Positions 34,655-42,575 of a stretch of DNA of 64,000 nucleotides are shown piece after piece. The notes under the pieces are model-generated. The model did not search any database and was not told the DNA's origin. It saw only the letters and a list, made by a program, of their open reading frames with translations. Origin of the DNA: Sphingomonas sp. BAUL-RG-20F-R05-02 (GTDB taxonomy: Bacteria; Pseudomonadota; Alphaproteobacteria; Sphingomonadales; Sphingomonadaceae); NCBI RefSeq assembly GCF_022662305.1, contig NZ_JAKNQH010000002.1:124001-188000 (forward strand), read 5' to 3'. The position numbers and the translations under genes were made by a program. Position 1 is the first letter of the stretch, and every line of letters begins with the position of its first letter.

Positions 34655-35332
34655 TCAATGCGCGCCGGCGGCGCGGAGCGCCTTTTCGAGATCGGGCCAG
34701 CCTTTGTAGTCATAGGCCGCGCCGTTGAGCAGGAAGGACGGGGTGGCGTGGATCGCCTGCCACGAGGCGTCACTCATCTTGGCGATGGCGTCGATCGCGG
34801 TGGTGTCGGCGAAGCAGGCATCGAACGCGGCCTGGCTCATGCCGCGTGCACGCATCAGCGTGTCGAGGCCGGCGCCAGCTGCGACCTTCTGCAACTGCAC
34901 GTTGATCGGATAGCTGGCGATCCGTGCAGCATTGAATTCGCTATATTTTATCGCTTCCGGCAACCAGGTGTCCTGCGCGGCGAAGATCGCCTCGGTCGCG
35001 CCGGAGAAGCCCGCCGGGCCGGCACAGCGCGCGAGTTGCGCAGCGGCGAGGTCGGCGCGGTCGCGGACCGCGTTGCGCAGTTCCACGCTGACCGAGCCCG
35101 ATTTGACGAACTGGCCCTTCAGGGTGGCGGCCGATTCCTTGCTGAACGCGGCGCAGTGCGGGCAGGTGTAGCTGAGATACTCGACCAGCTTCACTTTCGC
35201 CTTGGGATTGCCGATCACGTACGATCCGGTCGCTGTTTTCGTGGCGACTTTGCTCCAATCGGGCGCGGCTACGGCGGGCAACGCGGTGGCAAGGCCGACC
35301 AGAACCAGCAACGCGAACAACCAACGCTTCAT
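34655..35332 (-). CDS. DsbA-family thiol oxidoreductase, signal-peptide form
   Basis: The 225-residue product starts with a cleavable signal (LFALLVLVGLATALPAVAA) and has the thioredoxin/DsbA active site EYLSYTCPHCAAFSKES near residue 60. The cis-Pro region reads HATPSFLLNGAAYDY near residue 194. It is therefore a soluble periplasmic enzyme, in contrast to its lipid-anchored neighbour. Its ATG overlaps the stop of no upstream copy but overlaps the dciA-like stop by four bases (ATGA), so dciA, both dsbA-like genes and smc form one transcription unit. The two copies are clearly diverged paralogues. Confidence 0.88.
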   Translation of the reverse strand: MKRWLFALLVLVGLATALPAVAAPDWSKVATKTATGSYVIGNPKAKVKLVEYLSYTCPHCAAFSKESAATLKGQFVKSGSVSVELRNAVRDRADLAAAQLARCAGPAGFSGATEAIFAAQDTWLPEAIKYSEFNAARIASYPINVQLQKVAAGAGLDTLMRARGMSQAAFDACFADTTAIDAIAKMSDASWQAIHATPSFLLNGAAYDYKGWPDLEKALRAAGAH

Positions 35333-35859
35333 TCCTCACCCTTTCCGATCGCCGGCGCGCCGCGCGTAGAGGCGACACCTGCCGCCAGCGCTTCCAGCAC
35401 CGCCTTCAATTCCGGATCGGCGATGGTGCGGAGACTCATGCCGAGCTCGGCCGGCACCGGCTTGAGCGACGGCGGTGCCGCACGCGGTCGCGGCGCGGGC
35501 ACGTCGCCCTGCCGGATGATGACGCGCGCCACCGCCGCATAGCCGAAGAAGCGGTTGACCCGCTCGACGATCTCGGGCGCGATGTGCTGCATCATCGTGG
35601 CATGCGCGCCGCGCACGACGAGGTTCAAGGTGCCCCCGGTGCGTTCCCCCATCGGGAAACGGATCGATTCGGGGGCGGACACGCCGGCATAGCGGCTGCC
35701 GACGATCTCGCCCCAGCGGGTGACCACCGCGCTCTGCACGAAGCCGAAGCGGCGGAACGCGGTGCGCGTCGCATCGGGGAGGAGTTCGGACACCGCACGC
35801 GCCGCACCACCACGCCGGGCGGCGGGCGCCGGTTCGGTGGGAGGACGGCGTTTGCTCAT
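35329..35859 (-). CDS. DciA-like / DUF721 protein
   Basis: The 176-residue product has the DUF721 core: AVSELLPDATRTAFRRFGF, VVTRWGEIVGSRYAGVSAPESIRF, TLNLVVRGAHATMMQHIAPEIVERVN and FFGYAAVARVIIRQG. DciA is the replicative-helicase operator protein that helps load DnaB in bacteria lacking DnaC. Alphaproteobacterial members often lie next to mutY and dsbA-like genes, as here. The start was placed at ATG 35859; upstream in-frame starts would run into the divergent mutY. The C-terminal 50 residues are less conserved. Confidence 0.82.
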   Translation of the reverse strand: MSKRRPPTEPAPAARRGGAARAVSELLPDATRTAFRRFGFVQSAVVTRWGEIVGSRYAGVSAPESIRFPMGERTGGTLNLVVRGAHATMMQHIAPEIVERVNRFFGYAAVARVIIRQGDVPAPRPRAAPPSLKPVPAELGMSLRTIADPELKAVLEALAAGVASTRGAPAIGKGEE

Positions 35860-35885
35860 GCGGCCGTCCATGCCATAGCCGGGGC

Positions 35886-36923
35886 GTGCCCGCCAAGCTT
35901 TCATCCATCGCCGCCGCTCTCCTCGACTGGTACGACCTACACGCCCGCGCGCTGCCGTGGCGCAGCCCGCCGGGGCAGCCGCGCGCCGATCCATACCGGG
36001 TGTGGCTGTCCGAGATCATGCTCCAGCAGACCACGGTGGCGGCGGTGCGGCCGCGCTTCGAGTCGTTCGTGGCGCGCTGGCCGACCGTGGACGCGCTGGC
36101 GGCGGCGGACGATGCCGAGTTGATGGCGGCGTGGGCGGGGCTTGGCTATTACGCCCGCGCCCGCAATCTGATCGCCTGCGCGCGGGTGGTGGCGGCGGCG
36201 GGGGCGTTTCCGGAGACCGAGGCCGCCTTGCGCGCGCTGCCCGGCGTCGGCGCGTATACCGCCGCCGCCGTCGCCGCGATCGCGTTTGGGGAACGGGCGG
36301 CGGTAGTCGACGCCAATGTCGCGCGGGTGGTGGCACGGCTGTTCGCGATTTCCGCGCCGCTGCCCGGCGCAATGGAGGCGATCCGCGCCGCCACCGACAC
36401 GATCACCCCCGCCGACCGGCCTGGCGATTTCGCGCAGGCGATGATGGACCTGGGGTCGAGCATCTGCACCCCGCGCAAGCCCGCCTGCCTCGCCTGCCCG
36501 CTCCATGCTTCCTGCGCGGCGTATCTGGCAGGGGAGCCGGAAGCGTATCCAGTCAAGCCTGCCAAGGCGGCCAAGCCACAGCGTTACGGCACGATCTTCT
36601 GGCTGGAGGATGCCGGCCGGGTGTTGCTGGTGCGCCGCCCGCCCAAGGGGCTGCTCGGCGGGATGCGGGCGCTGCCGACGGGTCCGTGGACGAGCGTGCC
36701 GCCGGTGCTGGAGGCGGCGCCGGCACCGTCCAACTGGCAGATGCTGCCGGGGACCGTGGGCCACGTCTTCACGCATTTCCGCCTCGAACTCGCGCTTGCG
36801 GTCGGGCAGGCGCACGGGCATGCGGCGGCGGGCGAATGGTGGCCGGTGGCGGACCTCGACTCGGCGGGCTTACCCACCGTGTTCGCCAAGGCAGCGGCGG
36901 AAATCAGGAGAGTGAGCGCATGA
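35886..36923 (+). CDS. mutY: A/G-specific adenine glycosylase MutY
   Basis: MutY removes adenine paired with 8-oxoguanine. The 345-residue product (GTG start) has PYRVWLSEIMLQQTTVAAVRP with the catalytic Glu, the helix-hairpin-helix LPGVGAYTAAAVAAIAFG, AVVDANVARVVARL with the catalytic Asp, and the [4Fe-4S] cysteines C-x6-C-x2-C-x5-C in CTPRKPACLACPLHASC. The C-terminal Nudix-like domain that reads 8-oxoG covers about residues 225-340. It is divergent from the dciA-like gene, with 26 bases between their starts. Its stop overlaps the next start (ATGA), beginning a three-gene coupled unit. Confidence 0.95.
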   Translation: MPAKLSSIAAALLDWYDLHARALPWRSPPGQPRADPYRVWLSEIMLQQTTVAAVRPRFESFVARWPTVDALAAADDAELMAAWAGLGYYARARNLIACARVVAAAGAFPETEAALRALPGVGAYTAAAVAAIAFGERAAVVDANVARVVARLFAISAPLPGAMEAIRAATDTITPADRPGDFAQAMMDLGSSICTPRKPACLACPLHASCAAYLAGEPEAYPVKPAKAAKPQRYGTIFWLEDAGRVLLVRRPPKGLLGGMRALPTGPWTSVPPVLEAAPAPSNWQMLPGTVGHVFTHFRLELALAVGQAHGHAAAGEWWPVADLDSAGLPTVFAKAAAEIRRVSA

Positions 36924-38239
36924 TCCGACAGATGGTTTCCGCAAGTCTGCTTGCCGCCGTGCTGGCTTTAGCGGCGTTCGCCGGTCAGGCCGTACCCTCG
37001 CCTGCCCCCAATGCCGCCCGCCCAAGCCCGTTGCCCGCAACGCAAGCACTATTCGACAGCTATATCCGCGAGGACAAGATGCCCGGCATCGTCGGCGCGT
37101 TCGGCGCGGGCGACCTGCCGACCGTATTCGTGTCGGCCGGGCGGATCGCCGACGAGGCGACCGCCCCCGCCGCCGGGCCCGACAGCCTGTGGCGGGTCTA
37201 TTCGATGACCAAGCCGATCACCGCCCTCGCCGCGATGATGCTGATCGATGAGGGCAAGATCAAACTCGACGAGCCGGTGTCGGACTTCATTCCGGCGTTC
37301 AAGAATATGCGCGTGCAGATCAGCCCCGATTCGCTGGCCAGCAAGCCCGCCGCGCGCGCCATCACGATCCGCGAACTGCTGACGCATACCGCCGGGCTCG
37401 GCTACACCATCGTCACGCGCGGGCCGCTGCTCGATGCGTATGAGAAGGCCGGGATTACCCCGTTCACCGCCGATTCGAAGAGCGAGGCGCGGATGCGGCT
37501 CACCCGCCCGAAGACGCTGGAAGCGTTCGCCGACAAGGTGGCGACGCTGCCGCTGATAGCCGAGCCTGGCACCAAATGGAGCTATTCGATCGGCCTCGAC
37601 GTGATGGGCCGCGTGATCGAGGTGGCGAGCGGGATGGCGTTCGATCGTTTCCTGCAGACCCGCATCTTCACGCCGCTCGGCATGACCTCGACCTTCTTCA
37701 CCGTGCCGGCGCGCGCGGCGAACCGGCTCGCGACCGGCTATGTCTGGGTCGGGCAAGGCCGCATCCCGCTCGACCGGGGGATGAGTTCGGTGTTCCTCCA
37801 GCCGCCGAGCTTCCCCTATGGCGGTGCCGGGCTGGTGACGTCGGCGCGCGATTACGACCGCTTCACGCATCTGTTGCAGGATGGCGGCACGCTGGATGGC
37901 GTGCGGCTGCTGAAACCGGAGACGGCGGCGCTGATGATGTCCAACCTGTTGCCGCCGGGCGTCGTCTACACCAGCGTATCGGGCGCGACCGGCGGGACGG
38001 CGGGTGGGCCGGCGACGGTCGGGTTCGGTGCGGGTGGATCGGTGCAACTGGCCGATGCGCCCGGGCGCGCGCCCAAGGGCACCTACGCGTGGGGCGGTGC
38101 GGCGGGGACATTGTTCTGGGTCGATCCGGTGCGGCGCACGCGCGGTACGGTGATGGTCAATTATCTGCCGAGCGACAAATGGCCGATCCGCAGCGACGTG
38201 ACACACGCGCTGCTCACCGATCTGGCGCGCTACCGATGA
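36920..38239 (+). CDS. Serine hydrolase, beta-lactamase class C / EstB family
   Basis: The 439-residue product has a signal peptide (about residues 1-26) and so should be periplasmic. It has the beta-lactamase/D,D-peptidase fold: WRVYSMTKPITALAAMMLID with the SxxK catalytic Ser and Lys near residue 97, and KWSYSIGLDVMGRVIEVASG, where Tyr serves as in YxN although the third position is Ile-Gly here. A GGAG precedes the ATG. This group includes esterases and penicillin-recognising enzymes, and real beta-lactam resistance is not implied. Its ATG overlaps the mutY stop, and its own stop overlaps nudC. Confidence 0.87.
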   Translation: MIRQMVSASLLAAVLALAAFAGQAVPSPAPNAARPSPLPATQALFDSYIREDKMPGIVGAFGAGDLPTVFVSAGRIADEATAPAAGPDSLWRVYSMTKPITALAAMMLIDEGKIKLDEPVSDFIPAFKNMRVQISPDSLASKPAARAITIRELLTHTAGLGYTIVTRGPLLDAYEKAGITPFTADSKSEARMRLTRPKTLEAFADKVATLPLIAEPGTKWSYSIGLDVMGRVIEVASGMAFDRFLQTRIFTPLGMTSTFFTVPARAANRLATGYVWVGQGRIPLDRGMSSVFLQPPSFPYGGAGLVTSARDYDRFTHLLQDGGTLDGVRLLKPETAALMMSNLLPPGVVYTSVSGATGGTAGGPATVGFGAGGSVQLADAPGRAPKGTYAWGGAAGTLFWVDPVRRTRGTVMVNYLPSDKWPIRSDVTHALLTDLARYR

Positions 38240-39105
38240 TCGCGACGGGCTTTACCGGCGGGCTGCTCGATCGCTCCGACGCGCTGCGGCACGATGCCGA
38301 GGGGTTGCGCGCGGCGATCGCGGACCCGCGCGCGCGGCTGCTGCGGCTCGACGGGTACGAGCCGGATGTGGACGGCGACGGACGGCTGGTGTGGGACGCG
38401 ATGGCGGATGCGCCGGCGGGGGCCGAGCCGGTGCTGCTCGGCGTGGACGCGGGCGTGCCGTATTTCGCCGCGTTCGTCGCGGCGGGTGCGGCGCCGTCGT
38501 TCCGCTCGGCGCGGGTGATGGGGCTGCTCGACCAGTTCGCGTCCGGTGAGGCGGCGACCTATGCGGCGGCGCGCAGCGTGCTCGACTGGCATGCGCGGCA
38601 CCGCTTCTGCGCGAACTGCGGCACGGCCACCGCGCTGTTCCGCGCCGGCTGGGGCCGCAAATGCCCGAACTGCGGGACCGAGCATTTCCCGCGCGTCGAC
38701 CCGGTCGTCATCATGATCGCCGAGCATGACGGACGCGCGTTGTTGGGGCGGCAACCGGCGTTCCCGCCAGGCCGCTATTCCGCGCTCGCCGGGTTCCTCG
38801 AACCGGGCGAGAGCATCGAGGAAGCGGTCGCGCGCGAGATCCACGAGGAAGCCGGCGTGCGCGTGACCGATGTACGCTATATCGCCAGCCAGCCGTGGCC
38901 GTTCCCGTCCTCGCTGATGATCGCATGCGTGGGGACCGCGCTGGACGATGCGATCACGCTCGACACGCATGAGCTTGAGGACGCAATCTGGGCGACGCGC
39001 GCCGAGGTTCGCGCCGCGCTGGCGGGAGAGCCGGGGCGGTTCATCACGCCACCGTCCTATGCGATCGCGCATACGCTGCTGAAGGTTTGGGCGGAGCAGG
39101 ACTGA
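38236..39105 (+). CDS. nudC: NAD(H) pyrophosphatase NudC
   Basis: NudC hydrolyses NADH and removes NAD caps from RNA. The 289-residue product has the zinc ribbon FCANCG and CPNCG at about residues 130-150, the Nudix box GFLEPGESIEEAVAREIHEEAGV (key residues G, E, RE-EE-G) near residue 193, and the NudC-specific SQPWPFPSSL near residue 220. Length and architecture are normal. It starts within the stop of the serine hydrolase gene (ATGA) and ends 17 bases before the convergent pheA stop. Confidence 0.94.
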   Translation: MIATGFTGGLLDRSDALRHDAEGLRAAIADPRARLLRLDGYEPDVDGDGRLVWDAMADAPAGAEPVLLGVDAGVPYFAAFVAAGAAPSFRSARVMGLLDQFASGEAATYAAARSVLDWHARHRFCANCGTATALFRAGWGRKCPNCGTEHFPRVDPVVIMIAEHDGRALLGRQPAFPPGRYSALAGFLEPGESIEEAVAREIHEEAGVRVTDVRYIASQPWPFPSSLMIACVGTALDDAITLDTHELEDAIWATRAEVRAALAGEPGRFITPPSYAIAHTLLKVWAEQD

Positions 39106-39122
39106 CAGCCGCCCGCTCGGCG

Positions 39123-40013
39123 CTATCCCCGCGCGCGCGCCCTCGGATAGGCGCCGAGCACACGCACCGACTTGGAATGGAAGCCGAGTTCCTCCAACGC
39201 GCGATCGACGTTGGCGTCGCCGGGGCGGCCTTCGATATCGCAGTAGAATTCGGTCGCGGCGAAGGTGCCGCCCTGCTGGTAGCTTTCCAGCTTGGTCATG
39301 TTGACGCCGTTGGTCGCGAAGCCGCCCATCGCCTTGTAAAGCGCGGCGGGGACGTTTTTCACCTGGAAGATCAGCGTCGTCATGTACGGCCCCTCCCCCA
39401 CCGGCGGGTGCCCAGCGCGCGCCAGCACCACGAAGCGCGTTGTGTTGTGATCGGCATCAGCGATATCGCTGGCCAGCGTTTCGAGGCCGTAGATCCCGGC
39501 CGCCCCCGGCGGCGCCAGCGCGGCGGTGGCGGGATCGCCTAGTTCCACCACCATTGCCGCCGCCCCGGCGGTGTCGGGGTAGCTGACCGGCGCGATGCCG
39601 TGTTCGCGCAACCAGTGGCGGCATTGGCCGAGCGCCTGCGGATGGCTCATCGCGTTGCGCACGCCGCCGACCGGGCCGAGGCCCATCAGCGCGTAGCGGA
39701 TCGGCAGGAAATGCTCGCCGGTGATGACGAGGCCCGATTCGGGAAGCAGGAAATGGATATCGGCGACGCGGCCGTGCAGCGAATTCTCGATCGGGATGAT
39801 CGCGCAATCCGCCCGCCCGTCGCGCACCGCGTCGATCGCATCGGCAAAGTCGAAACACGGCAGTGGCAGGCAATCCGGGAACGCCTCCAGCGCGGCGATG
39901 TGCGAATTGGCGCCGGGCGCGCCCTGGAAGGCGACCGCGCGGGCGGGTTCGGCACTGGCCTGTTCGATCATGCGCGCGACGATCGGTCGCGCGGGCGCTG
40001 CGAAGTTTTCCAT
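39123..40013 (-). CDS. pheA: Prephenate dehydratase
   Basis: The enzyme converts prephenate to phenylpyruvate on the phenylalanine pathway. The 296-residue product has ARAVAFQGAPGANSHIAALEAF, IIPIENSLHGRVADIH, the catalytic TRF in HNTTRFVVLARAG and a C-terminal ACT domain with FATNGVNMTKLESYQQGG, which binds phenylalanine in feedback-sensitive members. There is no chorismate mutase domain, so this is the monofunctional type. The start was placed at ATG 40013, giving MENFAAPARP. It is divergent from the cytochrome c gene, 107 bases apart. Confidence 0.94.
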   Translation of the reverse strand: MENFAAPARPIVARMIEQASAEPARAVAFQGAPGANSHIAALEAFPDCLPLPCFDFADAIDAVRDGRADCAIIPIENSLHGRVADIHFLLPESGLVITGEHFLPIRYALMGLGPVGGVRNAMSHPQALGQCRHWLREHGIAPVSYPDTAGAAAMVVELGDPATAALAPPGAAGIYGLETLASDIADADHNTTRFVVLARAGHPPVGEGPYMTTLIFQVKNVPAALYKAMGGFATNGVNMTKLESYQQGGTFAATEFYCDIEGRPGDANVDRALEELGFHSKSVRVLGAYPRARARG

Positions 40014-40120
40014 GATCGGCGAGGCCGTAGCGGCGGCATCGCGTGCGCACAAGCACGGCTTGCGGTGGCGCGCGCGCGAATCTAAGGATGATCCAAACAT
40101 CGGAGAGGGGCCCACGCACG

Positions 40121-40789
40121 ATGGACAGCCGTACCAACACGATCGCGGGGTGGACGCTCGGCGCGTGCACTGCGGCGCTGGCGCTCACCATCGCGGGCAG
40201 CACGCTGTTCACCGCCGAAAAGCCGGAGAAGGCGGGCTATCCGGTCGAGGGCGTATCCGCCGATGCGGCGGGCGGTGGCGAGGCGGAGGTGCCGATCGCC
40301 GACCTGCTCGCCAAGGCCGATGCGGCGCACGGCGCGGAAGTGTTCAAGAAATGCGCCGCCTGCCACACCATCAACCAGGGCGGCGCCAATGGCATCGGCC
40401 CGAACCTGTATGCGACCGTCGGCGAGGCGAAGGGCCAGGGCAAGGCGGGCTTCGCCTTCTCCGACGCGCTGAAGGGCAAGGGCGGGAACTGGGACTTCGA
40501 GTCGCTCAATTCCTGGCTGGCCAGCCCGCGCAAGTTCGTGCCCGGCACCAAGATGACCTTCGCCGGGCTTTCGGCGGGCAAGGACCGCGCCGACGTGATC
40601 CTGTACCTCAACCAGCAGGGATCGAACCTGCCGCTGCCCGCACCCAAGGCGGGTGCGCCGACCGCCACGGAAGCGAAGGCGCCGCCGGGGTCCGCCCCCG
40701 CGACACCGGGCGACAAGGCCAAGCCGAGCGTCGAAGGCCTTTCCAATGTGGCGACGCCGGCCAACGTACAGGCGCCGGTGGAGAAGTAA
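40121..40789 (+). CDS. Membrane-anchored c-type cytochrome (c552/CycM-like)
   Basis: The 222-residue product has an uncleaved N-terminal membrane segment (about residues 10-30), a short linker, and one heme c site, KKCAACHTINQGG (Cys 78, Cys 81, His 82). The distal Met ligand is in FVPGTKMTFAG (Met 146). The C-terminal 60 residues are Pro/Ala-rich. Such anchored cytochromes carry electrons from complex III to the aa3 oxidase in alphaproteobacteria. A strong GAGAGGGG lies before the ATG. It is divergent from pheA. Confidence 0.92.
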   Translation: MDSRTNTIAGWTLGACTAALALTIAGSTLFTAEKPEKAGYPVEGVSADAAGGGEAEVPIADLLAKADAAHGAEVFKKCAACHTINQGGANGIGPNLYATVGEAKGQGKAGFAFSDALKGKGGNWDFESLNSWLASPRKFVPGTKMTFAGLSAGKDRADVILYLNQQGSNLPLPAPKAGAPTATEAKAPPGSAPATPGDKAKPSVEGLSNVATPANVQAPVEK

Positions 40790-40841
40790 GCGGGCAACAG
40801 ATTTCCACCCGCCCTTCTCCGTTTCGGCGAAGTGCGCGCCG

Positions 40842-41726
40842 TTATTCCGCCGGGAACACCGCAGGGTCGGCATCGCGGTAGAAGTCGCGCACGACGTCCC
40901 AGCCCTCTTGCGCGGTCTCGACGAAGGTGAAGATGCCGAGATCCTTGCGCGACACCACGCCTTCCTCGACCAGCGCCTCGAAATTGACCACGCGGTTCCA
41001 GAAGTCGCGACCGTAGAGCAGCACCGGGATCGGCGCGATCTTGCCGGTCTGGATCAGCGTCAGCAGTTCGAACAGCTCGTCGAACGTGCCGAACCCACCG
41101 GGGAACGCCGCCAGCGCACGGGCATGCAGCAGGAAGTGCATCTTGCGCAGTGCGAAATAGTGGAACTGCATCGACAGCGCCGGCGTGACGTAAGGGTTCG
41201 GTGCCTGCTCGTGCGGCAGCACGATGTTGAGGCCGATCGACTCGTGGCCCGCCTCCGCCGCGCCGCGGTTCGCCGCCTCCATGATCGAGGGGCCGCCGCC
41301 CGAACACACCACGAAGTGGCGCTTGCCATCCGCATCGTTGGGGAACGCGCTGGCGAGGCCGGCTAGCTCGCGCGCGACATCATAGTAATGCGACTTGGCG
41401 ACCAGCCGCTCGGCGATCGCCTTTGCCTCGTCGCCCTGCGCGAGATCGAGCATCGCCCGTGCCTTCGCCGGTTCGGGAATGCGCGCCGATCCGTACATAA
41501 CGAAGGTCGAGGCGATGTTCGCCTCCTCGAGGATCAGCTCGGGCTTGAGCAGTTCGAGCTGGAACCGCACCGGCCGCAAATCCTCGCGCAGCAGGAAATC
41601 CATGTCCTGAAAGGCGAGGCGGTAGGCCGGCGTTTCGGTTTGCGGGGTGCTGATGCCGGTCTTGGCTTTTTCGGCATCCTGGCGAGCGCGCGGGAAGACG
41701 CGCGACGGTACGTTGGTATCACTCAT
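40842..41726 (-). CDS. LOG-family (lysine decarboxylase-like) protein
   Basis: The 294-residue product belongs to the TIGR00730/LOG group, with the motifs TFVMYGSARIPEPA, FVVCSGGGPSIMEAANRGA and ALAAFPGGFGTFDELFE, where PGGxGTxxE is diagnostic. Relatives are cytokinin-releasing nucleotide phosphoribohydrolases; the larger bacterial type such as this acts on purine nucleotides. The N-terminal 60 residues are an extension relative to the small LOG proteins. It is convergent with the cytochrome gene. The exact substrate is uncertain. Confidence 0.88.
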   Translation of the reverse strand: MSDTNVPSRVFPRARQDAEKAKTGISTPQTETPAYRLAFQDMDFLLREDLRPVRFQLELLKPELILEEANIASTFVMYGSARIPEPAKARAMLDLAQGDEAKAIAERLVAKSHYYDVARELAGLASAFPNDADGKRHFVVCSGGGPSIMEAANRGAAEAGHESIGLNIVLPHEQAPNPYVTPALSMQFHYFALRKMHFLLHARALAAFPGGFGTFDELFELLTLIQTGKIAPIPVLLYGRDFWNRVVNFEALVEEGVVSRKDLGIFTFVETAQEGWDVVRDFYRDADPAVFPAE

Positions 41727-41771
41727 TCAAGCTTCTGTAGGCGAAAGCGGCGCGGGTTTGAACCCTCCCCC

Positions 41772-42431
41772 TCACCGGCAAAAAGTCTTGTGATCGTCCT
41801 CCAGGTGGAAGTGGTTGCGATGCGCACTGTTGTAGTCCGGGCTCAGCACCGTTCCGAAGCGCTTGCAGGCCGAACCGCGCACGGTGCGCAGGAAACCGCG
41901 GATCTGCGCGTCGGGCGAGTTCCACCCGTCCAGCACGCTGATCCGCCGCCCGTCCTGCAACACGAACGCCGCCACGTCGACGGCGTTGGCAATGGCATGA
42001 CCGGACAGCCGCGCATGCGCGGTGCCGATCGTATTGCGGCAGACATAGGTGCCATAGGTTTCGATGCGGACCAGATCGCTGCCGAGCATCTGGTGCGCCG
42101 CCGGCACCGCCGCATGGCGCGCCCAGCCGGTGAACGCGCGGGCAAGGCCGCAGCGCATCGCCTTGAGGTTGGTAACCGGCAGGCCGATGTCAATCAGCTG
42201 CACCGCACCAATGATCTGGCAGCCGCCGCCATAATCGCGATCCGGCAGCGGGCTGAAGCGCACGTCCTCGCGCGACAGATCGGTAAAGCAGGCCTGCGTC
42301 TCGCGACTGGTGGGGATGTTCAGCGTGATCGCTTTCGACCCGCGCGGGCGTGGCGGGGGTGGCTTTCCGCCGCAGCCCGCGAGCCCGAGCGTTGCGACGA
42401 GCGTCGTGAAAAAGAAAATCCGGCGTAGCAT
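41772..42431 (-). CDS. Extensin-like lipoprotein (M15-like fold)
   Basis: The 219-residue product has a lipoprotein signal ending in LAGC (Cys 20) and a proline-rich stretch after it. The C-terminal extensin-like domain (PF06904) shows YVCRNTIGTAHARLSGHAIANAVDVAAF and HRNHFHLEDDH, which look like the His/Asp metal ligands of the M15 D,D-peptidase fold. It is therefore probably a periplasmic cell-wall enzyme, though activity is unproven for this family. It lies 45 bases after the LOG gene start on the same strand and is divergent from the serC leader. Confidence 0.85.
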   Translation of the reverse strand: MLRRIFFFTTLVATLGLAGCGGKPPPPRPRGSKAITLNIPTSRETQACFTDLSREDVRFSPLPDRDYGGGCQIIGAVQLIDIGLPVTNLKAMRCGLARAFTGWARHAAVPAAHQMLGSDLVRIETYGTYVCRNTIGTAHARLSGHAIANAVDVAAFVLQDGRRISVLDGWNSPDAQIRGFLRTVRGSACKRFGTVLSPDYNSAHRNHFHLEDDHKTFCR

Positions 42432-42491
42432 TCCCGCGCGTTTAGCGGGGCTTGCCGTCCAGCGCGCGCGAAATGCGCCGAACCGGCGTGG

Positions 42492-42575
42492 TTGACAGCC
42501 GGTCGTTCGCCGCTAAGGCCGTCGACGGGCCACGCGGTCCCAACGCCGCGCGTGCTCTCTGTAAGGAGAGACTAT
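42492..42575 (+). promoter_or_regulatory. serC leader with overlapping hairpins and sequestered ribosome-binding site
   Basis: TTGACA at 42492-42497 and TAAGGC at 42514-42519 form a promoter with a 16-base spacer. The leader then holds CGCGG/CCGCG (42533-42537 with 42546-42550) and CTCTC/GAGAG (42555-42559 with 42566-42570). The second hairpin covers the AAGGAG (42563-42568) used for serC. Position and structure resemble the conserved serC leader RNA known from alphaproteobacteria, a presumed regulator of serine synthesis. Confidence 0.65.

Noticed and set aside
35957..36919. N-terminal extension of the serine hydrolase frame through the mutY gene.
   Set aside because: It is mutY read in another frame; the hydrolase has its own ATG, ribosome-binding site and signal peptide at 36920.
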